DNA of 64,000 nt from CAZIGK01 sp964538615 (GCA_964538615.1 CAZIGK010000006.1:1-64000); one strand, 5' to 3'. Positions 41,859 to 51,299 are shown, numbered from the stretch's first letter. Translations and numbers: made by a program. The notes: generated by a model from the letters alone, not told the origin.

Positions 41859-42199
41859 GGCACGAAAACACCCCGCCTGCTATTGAGCGGCTATTTTACG
41901 GGGTATGATGCAGGAAAAGCACGCTGGGGGTTCTGACTGACTGTGCAGATATGACGGCAAAAGGATTATTGCACATTCAAAATATGCCTCGCCATTGGCA
42001 CAAAGGCCATGACCTATCTTGGAAGATACTGCCTGGGTTCAACCACCATTGAGTGGAGAATGTGGCGAATATGCTGGATTTCGAGAACCGGAAGTTGCCG
42101 TGTACTTAAAAACGCACATGAAAGCCGGAAGCGCAGACATTCAGCATGTGCAACACATAATAGTAGAATTTGACGACACTATCTAAAGAGTGACTGAAC
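41859..42199. other. Gap with a possible small or decayed gene
   Basis: Between the lipoprotein promoter and the hypothetical gene at 42200. One plus-strand frame, 42013-42186, reads like protein (EDTAWVQPPLSGECGEYAG, then IQHVQHIIVEFDDTI and stop), 57 codons with no ATG at the front, only TTG 42019, and no ribosome site. A neighbouring frame, 41951-42052, starts with ATG and reads MTAKGLLHIQNMPRHWHKGH. Together they could be a frameshifted remnant; chance is as likely. Confidence 0.25.
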
Positions 42200-42919
42200 C
42201 TAGGCAACCATCACATGCTGAGCCGCAGGTGCAGCATGGTGGGTGGTTCTTTTCAGACGCCAACGCTCAAACAGACGCGATAGACTGTGGCGTACATCTC
42301 CATGCTGGGCAGCCAGCACTTGCTGAATCTCCTCCGGCAGGTAGGCGTGTTCCGGCAAGGACTGCGAAGCCAGTTGCCGACACATGGCACGCGGCAACAA
42401 GGCAAGGCGAACCAGCACCATGGCCAATGCATAGAACGAACGTCTTTCCTTATGATAGGGAATAGAGGTCAATGCCTGCTGTAATTGCCCTAACTGCCAG
42501 TGCAGGCGACCGATAATATCCTGCTCCACTTGCCGGGCAGGAAAAGGCAGGCGTGGCAAATCCATACTGGCACGCAGGGAAACATGGGCTGTCTCCGCCA
42601 TATCCTGTAGTAGATTTAACAGTTCATCCGCTTCCAGATTCAGACGGGCAACATGCTCCAGATAGCGCGTGACCTCCTGCAGAAGGGTCAGGCCAGCGGC
42701 CCAGCTTTCCAACGTCACATCCGTTGCGTTTTCCGTTGCGGTGCAAGAGGTATTGCCGCTATCCCCCGCTTCACGCAGCCACCATTGCGCTGCGTCTTGT
42801 CGCATCAGGACAGCCGACAGGGTTTTATACTCTTTGTCTAAAGAATAGCGTAGCATTATCTTATCCAGTACCGAAGCTTTATTAGGCCTATAACACGCAT
42901 TACGTAACCAGTCACTCAT
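42200..42919 (-). CDS. Hypothetical helical protein
   Basis: A 239-residue protein (from ATG 42919; ATG 42856 is an alternative) that I do not recognise. It is predicted almost entirely helical, soluble, without signal peptide, with a Leu-rich stretch (ESWAAGLTLLQEVTRYLEHV, then LNLEADELLNLLQDMAE) and an Arg-rich C-terminal part (SRLFERWRLKRTTHH). It lies alone, divergent from divK across 410 bases. Nothing shows its function. No clear ribosome site supports either start. Confidence 0.65.
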   Translation of the reverse strand: MSDWLRNACYRPNKASVLDKIMLRYSLDKEYKTLSAVLMRQDAAQWWLREAGDSGNTSCTATENATDVTLESWAAGLTLLQEVTRYLEHVARLNLEADELLNLLQDMAETAHVSLRASMDLPRLPFPARQVEQDIIGRLHWQLGQLQQALTSIPYHKERRSFYALAMVLVRLALLPRAMCRQLASQSLPEHAYLPEEIQQVLAAQHGDVRHSLSRLFERWRLKRTTHHAAPAAQHVMVA

Positions 42920-43329
42920 CTTATAGGATATGAAAAGGCATACCACCCAACCATGACAATTGTGTGACAATGCCATTTCTTGCACAAAAAAACACCAAAA
43001 AATGCGTAACAATCTATTTTGATAAATATTTTCACGTTAAGAATCTGTCGTATTCTCGGACAATGGGGTGGTTTGTATGGCGGTTACCTATCTGGTTTCT
43101 TAATCCAGCTGCGCGACAGATGATTCCTTCTTTTTTAGCCAGCCATGCACCACCGCTGGTGCACAATGCGGGTTGTAAGCAAATCTTAATAGCTCTCCGT
43201 TAGCTATAGTATCATTGCCTGTTATGGGACTTTAAGAATCTGATGACCCTGCACATGCAATAAGTGGCACACGCAAAACCCAATCATTTCAGGTCTATGC
43301 CACGGGACGGAATGCAAGGATAGGTACCA
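42920..43329. other. Upstream region of divK with inverted repeat
   Basis: No gene. It holds TGCACCA-CCGC-TGGTGCA, a perfect seven-pair inverted repeat at 43146-43163, and the 11-mer TTAAGAATCTG twice (about 43039 and 43233). TATAGT at 43205-43210 could be a -10, but no -35 stands at normal distance. No full CtrA box (TTAA-N7-TTAA) is present. Probably the control region of divK-pleD. Confidence 0.45.
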
Positions 43330-43773
43330 ATGGCCAAGATTGTCATTGTGGAAGATAATGAGCTGAATCTAAAGCTTTTCAAAGATTTGTTGGAAGCCCA
43401 TGGGCACGTGACCTTTGAGACGCGCAGTGGGCATGATGCCATTCCGTTGATACGCCTGCGTCAGCCGGATTTAGTACTGATGGATATTCAACTGCCGGAG
43501 GTATCGGGGCTGGAAATTACTCGCCAAATGAAAGCGGATGGGCAATTGGCGCATATTCCGGTGATTGCCGTGACCGCCTTTGCCATGCGCGATGATGAAG
43601 AAAAAATCATGAAAGCCGGTTGTGAAGGCTATGTTTCCAAGCCGATTTCCATTGGACCCTTTATTGAACTGGTACATAAGTTTTTAGCGACCGCCGCACA
43701 AACATCCACGATGGGTGACAGTGCCACATCTGCCTCGTCCCATGTGGAAAAACCAGCGGGGAGCCTGAAATGA
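43330..43773 (+). CDS. divK: Single-domain response regulator DivK
   Basis: A 147-residue receiver that in Caulobacter is phosphorylated by PleC/DivJ and controls the CckA-CtrA pathway and polar differentiation. VEDNELNLKLFKDLLEAHGH, LMDIQLPEVSGLE with phospho-Asp52, VIAVTAFAMRDDEEKI and SKPIS are closest to DivK. About 25 extra Ser/Thr-rich residues follow the domain. The stop overlaps the pleD start (ATGA), so the two are coupled, as in other alphaproteobacteria. Confidence 0.93.
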   Translation: MAKIVIVEDNELNLKLFKDLLEAHGHVTFETRSGHDAIPLIRLRQPDLVLMDIQLPEVSGLEITRQMKADGQLAHIPVIAVTAFAMRDDEEKIMKAGCEGYVSKPISIGPFIELVHKFLATAAQTSTMGDSATSASSHVEKPAGSLK

Positions 43774-46700
43774 CCGCGCAGATTCTGGTTGTTGATGACT
43801 TAGAGCCAAACGTCAAACTGCTGGAAGCTAAACTGCAGGCGGAATATTATGACGTGATTACGGCGATGGATGGTTTTCAGGCCATTGAGCAAGCCAAGAA
43901 ATTTTCCCCGGATATTATTCTGCTGGATGTGATGATGCCGCAGATTGACGGGTTTGAAACCTGTCGTCGTCTGAAGGCGGATCCCGCAACTGCACATATT
44001 CCGGTCGTCATGGTGACGGCTTTATCTGACCCGTCCGACAGGATTCAGGGGTTGCAGGCAGGGGCAGATGATTTTATCACCAAGCCGATTAAGGAAGTGC
44101 AGCTGCTGGCGCGGGTGCGGTCGCTGGTGCGCATTAAAATGCTGATTGATGAATTGCGTCTGCGCGGGGAGACCTCCAGCCAGTTGGCCGGTATTAGCGG
44201 AGAGGATCTGGAAGCGCTGATGGATATCACCGGTGAGCATATTCTGCTGGTGGATGATGATATTGTGCAGAGCCGACAGGTGATTGAATCGCTGGAGCAG
44301 CAAGGATTGCTGGTGAGCCATATCTCCGAGCCGGAAGAATGTGTGGCTGCGGCCATGCAGGGGGAGTATGACATGTTCATTATCTCCACCCAACTGGCGG
44401 ATATGGATGGTCTGAGGCTGTGTTCGCAATTGCGTTCCAACGATAAAACACGCTATGTGCCGCAATTGATTATGGTGGATGAGGATGACGAGCGATCCAT
44501 CATTAAAGGGTTGGAAATGGGGGTGAATGACTATTTGGTCAACCCGATTGATTTGAACGAGATGATCTGCCGGGTGCGTACCAACCTGCGGCGTAAAAAA
44601 TATCAGGACGCATTGAAGAGCAATTACCGCAAAAGCGTCTCCATGGCGATTACCGACAGCCTGACCGGGCTGTATAACCGTCATTACCTGAATGCCCACC
44701 TGGAAAAACTGGTACGTCACGCGCATGATAAATCCAAACCTCTTGCGTGCCTGATGCTGGATATGGACCATTTCAAATCCGTCAATGATACCTACGGCCA
44801 TGATGTGGGGGATGAAGTACTGAAGGAGCTTTCCCGCCGCATTGTTGGGCAGACCCGTTCGTCTAATCTGGTGGCACGCTTTGGCGGGGAAGAATTTGTG
44901 GTTCTACTGCCGGGGGCGGATATTACGGTCGCACGGGAAATTGCCGAACGGATCAGGCAAGCAGTTGAAATTGTGCCCTTTACCATCAGTCACCCGCAAG
45001 GGCCGATTAACAAAACTCTCTCCATTGGGGTAGCTGCACTGCGCCTGAATGACCCGAAAGATACCGGCGAATCCATGATGAAGCGCGGGGATGAGGCGCT
45101 GTATCAGTCCAAGCATCAAGGGCGTAACCGAGTGACCATTGCGGAAGATGACGCATTATTATCTTCCAGTTTTTCTGCGGCACATCTGATGGATGAAGAG
45201 AAAGAGCAGGCAGCAATGTCTTCTCATGAGCCTACTCTGGCACTGGATGAGCAAAACCCGATTTCTTCTGCTTTTACGCCGGGACGCTCCCCGGAGCAGC
45301 ATCGCGTCGCAAAAACGCAGGATGTGCTGTATCAGCCCGGTATTATTGAAACCGCTGCCTATGCAGAACATGAGGAAGAAGATGCATCCGCTATGACCGC
45401 TTTGTCCGGCTTTTCCTCCCTTGCGGCACCTGCCCCGGTTCAGCCCTTACAGGGGACACTTTCCCCGCAGGCAACACCGGGTGAAGCACCACTAGCAAGC
45501 GGTAGAGAGCCTGTGAATCCGTTTGCGGTTTTGCCTCCTCCTCCCACAACAACGCCTTCTGTCCGTACAGTGGAAGCAGCCCACGGCTATCGGGCAGACC
45601 CGTACGCCAGCTCGGATACAGCCCCCCTTACCCAGCCACAGAGCAACCTGTTTGGGGTGGGACTGGATGTGCGGGATATTCCGGATACTCCATCCGCTGG
45701 CATGTCTTTTTCCTCCCTGCCTGTAGGCACGGAAGCCTCTACCGCATCGAAAACACTATCAGACGCTATAACCGCCACACCATCCGAAATGGAGCGAGGT
45801 GTGCCCTTGCCCTCTACCCCGCCCATGGCTTCACCCATTGCTTCATCCACTCTTTCCGGGCAGGCGGAACCTGAGGCAGAGCTGGATGATTGGCCAGCAC
45901 CAGAGGCGCCTATGGCGTCTGCTGCCTCATCGCTGCAAGCTGATGATATGGGGTATCTCTCCTCACGTATGCCACGCCCCCGTGAACTGGAGTTTGACAC
46001 AGAGGATGCGGAACTTACCATGGCACCGGATGATGTTGTTCTGGGTATCTCTCCCGCACGGTTCAAAGCGGAGAAGGAAGAGCCTGCCGGATTATTTGGC
46101 AAGCTGGTTGGCGGATTATTTGGCCGCAAAAAACCAGAAGTGGCAGAAAATCACCCTGTTTCGGCTACCCCTCCACCACGGCCACCGGGAGTACCGACCG
46201 CAGACATGGCAATGGTCAGCAAGGCATCCGCTATCCCGGTACGTCCGGCATCGGCGGTGACACCTTACACAGCCGATAGTTCTGCGAACCTTGAAGATAC
46301 AGAGGATGACGGATTTGATCTCTCCCCGCCCTGGGCCAAAAGCCCCAAAGAAGCGTTGACAAGGCAGGCTGCAACCGCAACAGAACCTACATCCGTATCT
46401 TCCACAGAGGCATCACCTGTCGGACACACGCCAGAAACATCCGTGATAGGAAATGCGGAACCTGCGGTTGCTGCACCGGATGCAGAAACGGTGAACATGC
46501 CTGTCCCGCCGCACATACCTGATACAACCGAAGTGGTAGCTCCTGTCCTGCCGGAGGCTCTGCCCCCCTTGGATGCACACTCCCATCCGGCTATTTCTTC
46601 CCCCAGCTTGCCGGAAGCTGCGTCATATACGGCCACAGAAAGCCCTATGCCCGCACCCGTAGCGGCCACCGCTCCTCCCCCTCCTCCTACAGCGGTTACT

Positions 46701-47420
46701 TCTCCCTTTGCCAGCCCGTTTCCATTGACAGAAATGGCACTGGATAACCCGTTCGATACCGAAATACAGCCGCCCTTACGCGAACCTGAAGCTGAAGACA
46801 TCACGCAGAAGCCAGAGACCACCCGTGATGCCGCATTAGATTTTGCCAAAGACTGGGTGTTGGAACTGGATCAGCCGGGAACCGGGGGAGCCGTACCCAA
46901 TCCATCACCAGAACCGACAGCGTTTACGCCAGCCGTGGAAACAGTGCATCCACCTACCCTGACACCTGACCCGGCACCTGCCGTGACACCCGCATTATCA
47001 CCTGCCGTTAGCCCCACTTTGCCGGAAACCCCCGCAACTGTATCTCCTGTCGAACATCCTGTATCACCATTTGCGCCCCCTCTCCCGGTCGCTGCAACGG
47101 CAGAAACTACGCCGATGCATACAGAACCCGCAGCCGATGCAGGTGCACGGAACCCCTTTACGGTGAGTACCAATACAGCCACACATACCACCCCGAATGG
47201 CCTGCTGTTTGGCAGTCAGGTACACGCCCCCGCTATTACGGCAGAGCCGCCAGTATCGCCTGTTCAGCCACAAGAGCAGCGTTCCACCCAAGCTCCGGTG
47301 AGCAATGTGTTTGGTATTTTGCCCGGTGGTGATGCGCACAATCCATTTGCGGAATCCGCAGAAGCGTTGGCGCGCCGCGCCGCCAGTTACCATGGAAAAC
47401 CATCCCATGAAGAGGAATGA
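43770..47420 (+). CDS. pleD: PleD-like diguanylate cyclase with a very long disordered C-terminal tail
   Basis: A 1216-residue protein: REC1 (1-120, phospho-Asp53), a degenerate REC2 (155-275; IISTQL has Ser for Asp and VNPID has Asn for the conserved Lys), and GGDEF (about 300-460, active motif GGEEF at 372-376). This much matches Caulobacter PleD, which is about 454 residues. The c-di-GMP inhibitory site that reads RxxD in PleD reads RSSN here (363-366). The remaining 750 residues are Pro/Ala/Thr/Glu-rich with no fold I recognise; they carry four NPF motifs (NPFAVLPPP, NPFDTE, NPFTVS, NPFAES) and five LFG/VFG motifs, including LFGKLVGGLFGRKK. The tail is in frame with no stop and keeps the same codon style, so it is not a sequencing joint. 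Confidence 0.9.
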   Translation: MTAQILVVDDLEPNVKLLEAKLQAEYYDVITAMDGFQAIEQAKKFSPDIILLDVMMPQIDGFETCRRLKADPATAHIPVVMVTALSDPSDRIQGLQAGADDFITKPIKEVQLLARVRSLVRIKMLIDELRLRGETSSQLAGISGEDLEALMDITGEHILLVDDDIVQSRQVIESLEQQGLLVSHISEPEECVAAAMQGEYDMFIISTQLADMDGLRLCSQLRSNDKTRYVPQLIMVDEDDERSIIKGLEMGVNDYLVNPIDLNEMICRVRTNLRRKKYQDALKSNYRKSVSMAITDSLTGLYNRHYLNAHLEKLVRHAHDKSKPLACLMLDMDHFKSVNDTYGHDVGDEVLKELSRRIVGQTRSSNLVARFGGEEFVVLLPGADITVAREIAERIRQAVEIVPFTISHPQGPINKTLSIGVAALRLNDPKDTGESMMKRGDEALYQSKHQGRNRVTIAEDDALLSSSFSAAHLMDEEKEQAAMSSHEPTLALDEQNPISSAFTPGRSPEQHRVAKTQDVLYQPGIIETAAYAEHEEEDASAMTALSGFSSLAAPAPVQPLQGTLSPQATPGEAPLASGREPVNPFAVLPPPPTTTPSVRTVEAAHGYRADPYASSDTAPLTQPQSNLFGVGLDVRDIPDTPSAGMSFSSLPVGTEASTASKTLSDAITATPSEMERGVPLPSTPPMASPIASSTLSGQAEPEAELDDWPAPEAPMASAASSLQADDMGYLSSRMPRPRELEFDTEDAELTMAPDDVVLGISPARFKAEKEEPAGLFGKLVGGLFGRKKPEVAENHPVSATPPPRPPGVPTADMAMVSKASAIPVRPASAVTPYTADSSANLEDTEDDGFDLSPPWAKSPKEALTRQAATATEPTSVSSTEASPVGHTPETSVIGNAEPAVAAPDAETVNMPVPPHIPDTTEVVAPVLPEALPPLDAHSHPAISSPSLPEAASYTATESPMPAPVAATAPPPPPTAVTSPFASPFPLTEMALDNPFDTEIQPPLREPEAEDITQKPETTRDAALDFAKDWVLELDQPGTGGAVPNPSPEPTAFTPAVETVHPPTLTPDPAPAVTPALSPAVSPTLPETPATVSPVEHPVSPFAPPLPVAATAETTPMHTEPAADAGARNPFTVSTNTATHTTPNGLLFGSQVHAPAITAEPPVSPVQPQEQRSTQAPVSNVFGILPGGDAHNPFAESAEALARRAASYHGKPSHEEE

Positions 47421-48087
47421 TGCGGCCATTCAGGCCAATGGCTTACGCTACCATGAGGCCATGGCACGTTGTGGTGTGATACAAACCCCGGCTTATGGCA
47501 CATTACCGCTGGAAGAGCGTGCCCTGATGCTGGCGGGTGTGTTACCATTTCAGGTGAACCCTGCGGAGGGAGAGGCACAGTTTCTTATCATGCGCCCCAA
47601 GGCCAAACATGCGCATCTTCCCCCTCCTGAGTTACAGCTTTGCAAAGGCACGCGCATGTGCCGGGATAGCCAGAGCCACCAATGGAGAGACATCACAGAC
47701 GCTGAATTGCCATTGGCAGCGAGTACAGATGCCGAGCCGCTGGCGGTCACCGCCCTACGGGAAGGGCACGAAGAACTGGGATTGCTGCCGGAAAATATTG
47801 CGGGCATCTATGCGCTGGGTGTGCATGCTTTTCAAGCCAATAGTGGCAAGCAAAAAACCATGATGCTGTATGGGGTGACCCTGAAAGATACTGCGGCCTT
47901 TATCCCCCCCTGCGAGATACTGGCAGCAACACAGGAGACGCGCTGGCTATCCATGGCAGATGCTATGCAGCTCATGCGCAAGGAACATGCGGTGCTGCTG
48001 CCGTCTCTGGTGAGGTCTTTACACGCGGTTATGCCTGAACTTGCGTCGGTTCTGCACGGCGTTGACGGGCTGCACCCCACCCGATAA
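47407..48087 (+). CDS. Nudix hydrolase
   Basis: A 226-residue protein with the Nudix core ALREGHEELGLL (REx2EExGx), so it probably cleaves a nucleoside diphosphate linked to another group. The Gly and first Glu of the classical box are weak (DAEPLAVTALREGHEELG), so the motif is partial. A preceding domain, residues 20-90, has FLIMRPKAKHAHLP. I prefer ATG 47407, which overlaps the pleD end by 14 bases; ATG 47392 is an alternative. Translation coupling to pleD is likely. Substrate unknown. Confidence 0.75.
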   Translation: MKRNDAAIQANGLRYHEAMARCGVIQTPAYGTLPLEERALMLAGVLPFQVNPAEGEAQFLIMRPKAKHAHLPPPELQLCKGTRMCRDSQSHQWRDITDAELPLAASTDAEPLAVTALREGHEELGLLPENIAGIYALGVHAFQANSGKQKTMMLYGVTLKDTAAFIPPCEILAATQETRWLSMADAMQLMRKEHAVLLPSLVRSLHAVMPELASVLHGVDGLHPTR

Positions 48088-48134
48088 ACTATGTATTGGG
48101 CGTTTATTGTTGTTGAACATAAGGAATTATAAAT

Positions 48135-48422
48135 ATGGCTCGCCTTTCTTTCATGCTTCCTGCTGCTTTAGCTGTGCTGGGTCTGGCAGCCTGTGCCAAG
48201 TCCTTACCAACCCCGCAGGTACAGCAGCCGGATGATGTATATATGACCTGCCGCCAACTGGTGGATGGCATGCGTGAGATGAAAGATGCCGCCGCAGAGC
48301 AGAAATGGAAAAACCGGGAGTTTGCCAATTACGCGCTGGACCGGCGAAATCATTTACGGCAGGTGTACCTGAAGAAGGGTTGCAATAACCATGATTATTG
48401 GTTGGATGATGTGGCGCGCTAG
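48135..48422 (+). CDS. Small lipoprotein
   Basis: A 95-residue exported lipoprotein. The signal peptide ends in LGLAAC with Cys20 as the lipidated residue, followed by Ala and Lys. The mature part is charged and helical with two further Cys (MTCRQL and KKGCNNHD), which could form a disulfide in the periplasm. AAGGAATT lies before the ATG. It ends five bases from convergent sufE. Function unknown. Confidence 0.75.
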   Translation: MARLSFMLPAALAVLGLAACAKSLPTPQVQQPDDVYMTCRQLVDGMREMKDAAAEQKWKNREFANYALDRRNHLRQVYLKKGCNNHDYWLDDVAR

Positions 48423-48427
48423 GTATC

Positions 48428-48847
48428 TCAGGCCATCGCTTTTGATAATTGTTGGATTTTTTCCACCATGGCATACAGGCCATTGCTGCGGCTTGGGCTT
48501 AAAAAGCTTTTCAAATCCAACTGTTGTAGCGTAGCATCTATCTCCAGCGTTAGAGCCTGATGCGGGGTGAGGCCGTTGTATAGCCCCAACAAAATAGCCA
48601 CCAGACCTTGCACCAGTTGGGCATCACTTTGTCCACGCAGGCTGAGGGTACCATCCGCTGCACGATCCGGCACCAGCCAGACCTGCGAGGTACAGCCACG
48701 CACTTTATATTCTTCGCGCTGTTCTTCCGCACTTAGCGGAGGCAAGCCGCGCCCCAGTTCAATCAGATAGGCGTAGCGGTCTTCCCAGTCATCGAAGAAG
48801 GCAAAGCGTTCTACCAGTTCCTGCGGGGTGAAGTGTGGCATGGGCAT
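48428..48847 (-). CDS. sufE: Cysteine desulfuration protein SufE
   Basis: Accepts persulfide sulfur from SufS and passes it to SufB during Fe-S cluster assembly. 139 residues from ATG 48847 (ATG 48841 also possible). VRGCTSQVWL holds the sulfur-accepting Cys52, and ELVERFAFFDDWEDRYAYLIELGRGLP-type residues (FDDWEDRYAYLIELG) match the family. No suf genes are beside it. Confidence 0.93.
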   Translation of the reverse strand: MPMPHFTPQELVERFAFFDDWEDRYAYLIELGRGLPPLSAEEQREEYKVRGCTSQVWLVPDRAADGTLSLRGQSDAQLVQGLVAILLGLYNGLTPHQALTLEIDATLQQLDLKSFLSPSRSNGLYAMVEKIQQLSKAMA

Positions 48848-48996
48848 ACCCGTGTTATGTGGTGTATGGAGGATACAGATCACGCGTTTGTGCGCATGAC
48901 CAGCCCTGTAGCATCAGGGTTTACGTGACATGATTGAAGAAGCACGTTAACCATTGGATACTGTTACCGGATAACCGGATGCAAGTGAAGGATGAA

Positions 48997-49464
48997 ATGC
49001 GCATATTGATGGTATGTTTAGGGAATATCTGCCGCTCCCCAACGGCGCAAGGCGTGATGGAAGCACTGGCGCAACAGGCGAATCTGCCGCTGGAGGTGGA
49101 TTCTGCGGGCACCTATGGCGGCCATGCAGGCGAGCGCCCGGATAGCCGCAGCCAACAGGCAGCCCGTTTGCGCGGGTATGATCTCTCAGGGCAGCGTGCA
49201 CGCCAGATTCAGCGTCAGGATTTTTACCGGTTTGATCTCATCTGCGCGATGGATACCAGCAATTTGCGCAATATTCAGCAGCTTTGCCCGGCGGATGGAA
49301 CGGCCGAACTACGCCTGCTTGGGGAATATAGCCAGCAATGGTACGGTCAGCCGATACCCGACCCGTATTATGGTGGTGCGTCAGGTTTTGATGATGTGCT
49401 AAACCGGGTGGAAGATGCGTGCCGTGGTATTGTAGAGCGATTACAAAAAGGACAGGCGTTATGA
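48997..49464 (+). CDS. Low molecular weight protein-tyrosine phosphatase
   Basis: A 155-residue phosphatase with CLGNICRS (Cys7 nucleophile, Arg13) and IPDPYY, the general-acid loop. Bacterial members act on tyrosine kinases of polysaccharide export or on small substrates, but no such genes are nearby. AAGG six bases before ATG 48997 supports that start over two upstream ATGs. The stop overlaps the yheU start (ATGA). Confidence 0.93.
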   Translation: MRILMVCLGNICRSPTAQGVMEALAQQANLPLEVDSAGTYGGHAGERPDSRSQQAARLRGYDLSGQRARQIQRQDFYRFDLICAMDTSNLRNIQQLCPADGTAELRLLGEYSQQWYGQPIPDPYYGGASGFDDVLNRVEDACRGIVERLQKGQAL

Positions 49465-49694
49465 GCGAGGCGATTATTCCCATTCCACCAGAGCGACTGG
49501 AGCCGGAAACCCTGCAAGCCGTGATTGAGGAGTTTATTCTGCGAGAAGGTGCTGAACACGGCGCGGAAGACACTCCCCTCCCCGTGAAAGTAGAGCAGGT
49601 GCGCAAACAACTGGCCAAAGGGACGGCGGTGCTGGTGTATCATCTGGAAGAAGAGACGGTGCGTATTGTGCCTGCGCATGCATTGCCACGATAA
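49461..49694 (+). CDS. yheU: YheU-family (UPF0270) small protein
   Basis: A 77-residue protein that matches E. coli YheU: PPERLEPETLQAVIEEFILR, then REGAEHG, KVEQVRKQLAKGTAVLVYH and VRIVPAHAL. Function is not established. It starts inside the stop codon of the phosphatase gene (ATGA), so both are made from one transcript. Confidence 0.88.
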   Translation: MSEAIIPIPPERLEPETLQAVIEEFILREGAEHGAEDTPLPVKVEQVRKQLAKGTAVLVYHLEEETVRIVPAHALPR

Positions 49695-49727
49695 TACGCA
49701 CCTCGCTCATTCCATGCACATGGCCTA

Positions 49728-51299
49728 TCAGGCAGCCTGCTGGGTAACAGGCTTCGCGTGGGTAGATTCCCGCGTGCCGAGGTCTGCCAAAGCTGCATCC
49801 AGATCAAATGGTGTGAGTTCCGGCTGTTGTTGTTGCAGTTGAGCAATCTCCGCAGCGAATGCTTCTGTATCGTCGGTTACTTCCAGAATAGAGGGCATTT
49901 CCACGGCATGACGCAAGCGCCACAGATCTGCCAGACGGGATAGTGTATAATCCACGATGGAGGCGGAATGCTGCGCAGGTGGGGTCAGAATGGCATCCAC
50001 CTGTTCTGCCAGTGCATCACGCATGGCATCATTGAGGGGCAGGGAAACCCATGCGTCCGTCATGCGGGTGGGTTCCGGCAATTGCAGGGTCAGGCATTCC
50101 TCCCGGAAGCGCTCCATCAGGCCGACCAGCTCTTCGCTATAGAGAGAAACCATGGCACGACGAACCGCGGCAGTATCCCCCTGTAAGATAGCGTTTACCT
50201 CCTGCACAGCAGGTTGCAAATATGCCATTTGATGAGCACGGCCGAATTCCGCCTCCGTACCGGATGTGACCTTTTGTTCCGCAAGACGTGTCCATATGGT
50301 TTGCAGACGATCCGCATAATGGCTTGGGTTGTGGGAGAATTTTACCATATCCGCCAGCACTTCCAGCCCGACATCCGCACGTGAATAGCCCTGCCTACTG
50401 GCGTAGGCTTTGTCCGTTATGGCGACGTAGGTTTTAGCGAATCGGTTATGCTGACCGCCAATATCTTTGGCGATAGGATTATACATGGGTTTGGCCAACC
50501 AGTCTTTTATCGCATTCTGGTATTCTGGCAGCGCACTGAAACGCTCTTCCCCATATGCCTGTTCACCCAACAGTTGATCCGCCCGGTGGGTAAGTTCCTC
50601 GACCAGCGTATCCGGCGCTTCTGTACCGCGTAAGGAGGTAATGATGGCACCGTTGAATGGCATTTGTACCCCCAGATACATGCCGTTTTCCAACATCGCA
50701 TGATCCAGCTCTTCAAAATAGGTCGTAATGGTGTGACGATTGAGCAATACCAGCGGTGCAGCCTCTAACACCGCAGCTTGCTGCAAAAACTCAGGAAGTT
50801 TTGCCAGCATACGGCGGGTTTGACGTTTGGGATCACCCACCGCCTGATCCAGATGGCTGAGTGGTTCCTGAGTATATTCCCGCCCGTTACGCTCATGATG
50901 ACGGCGTGCCGCACGCAAAGCCGCCACTTCATCATGCAGGGCATCTGCTTCGGTTTGATGGGTAGCCGGGTTGGGATTGGCACGTGACCAGTCCTGCGCC
51001 ATGGCGTAGAATGTATCTGAACCCAGTTGCTGTATCTGTTCCAGCCATGCCTGCTCTGTCGCGGAAGCCCCCCATTGTTCCTGCTGGCGTTGCATCCAGT
51101 TCAACTGGCGGTCAATTAACGCGGTAATGGCAGGTTCACGCTTGCCTTCTGCATCATCCGGAATCAGGAGTAACGGTGCGGATTGACCATCTCCTGTGCC
51201 AAGAGGGTCCCGCGAAATAAAATAATAGCCGTCCATATGTTCGTGAACATACAAGACCTCCGTATGCTGCATGACCGCAGCGGGGGTGCGCTTTGCCAT
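49728..51299 (-). CDS. Large orphan protein with possible degenerate zincin motif
   Basis: A 523-residue protein I do not recognise. No signal peptide or membrane segment; mostly helical. The middle reads DTLVEELTHRADQLLGE (His238, with Glu234-Glu235), then FSALPEYQNAIKDWL, and about 70 residues later SRADVGLEVLADMVKFSHNP. The spacing recalls the gluzincin fold of lethal-factor-like metalloproteases (HExxH, later a Glu in an EfxA helix), but the first His is Glu here, so activity is doubtful. ATG 51299 sits 74 bases upstream of the terminator of ompW on the same strand. Nearby 55416 codes another large soluble orphan of similar style. Confidence 0.72.
   Translation of the reverse strand: MAKRTPAAVMQHTEVLYVHEHMDGYYFISRDPLGTGDGQSAPLLLIPDDAEGKREPAITALIDRQLNWMQRQQEQWGASATEQAWLEQIQQLGSDTFYAMAQDWSRANPNPATHQTEADALHDEVAALRAARRHHERNGREYTQEPLSHLDQAVGDPKRQTRRMLAKLPEFLQQAAVLEAAPLVLLNRHTITTYFEELDHAMLENGMYLGVQMPFNGAIITSLRGTEAPDTLVEELTHRADQLLGEQAYGEERFSALPEYQNAIKDWLAKPMYNPIAKDIGGQHNRFAKTYVAITDKAYASRQGYSRADVGLEVLADMVKFSHNPSHYADRLQTIWTRLAEQKVTSGTEAEFGRAHQMAYLQPAVQEVNAILQGDTAAVRRAMVSLYSEELVGLMERFREECLTLQLPEPTRMTDAWVSLPLNDAMRDALAEQVDAILTPPAQHSASIVDYTLSRLADLWRLRHAVEMPSILEVTDDTEAFAAEIAQLQQQQPELTPFDLDAALADLGTRESTHAKPVTQQAA

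Noticed and set aside
48947..48954. TTAACCAT, a CtrA half-site upstream of the LMW-PTP gene
   Set aside because: A single eight-base half-site is expected by chance in 64 kb and no second half TTAA stands at seven bases.
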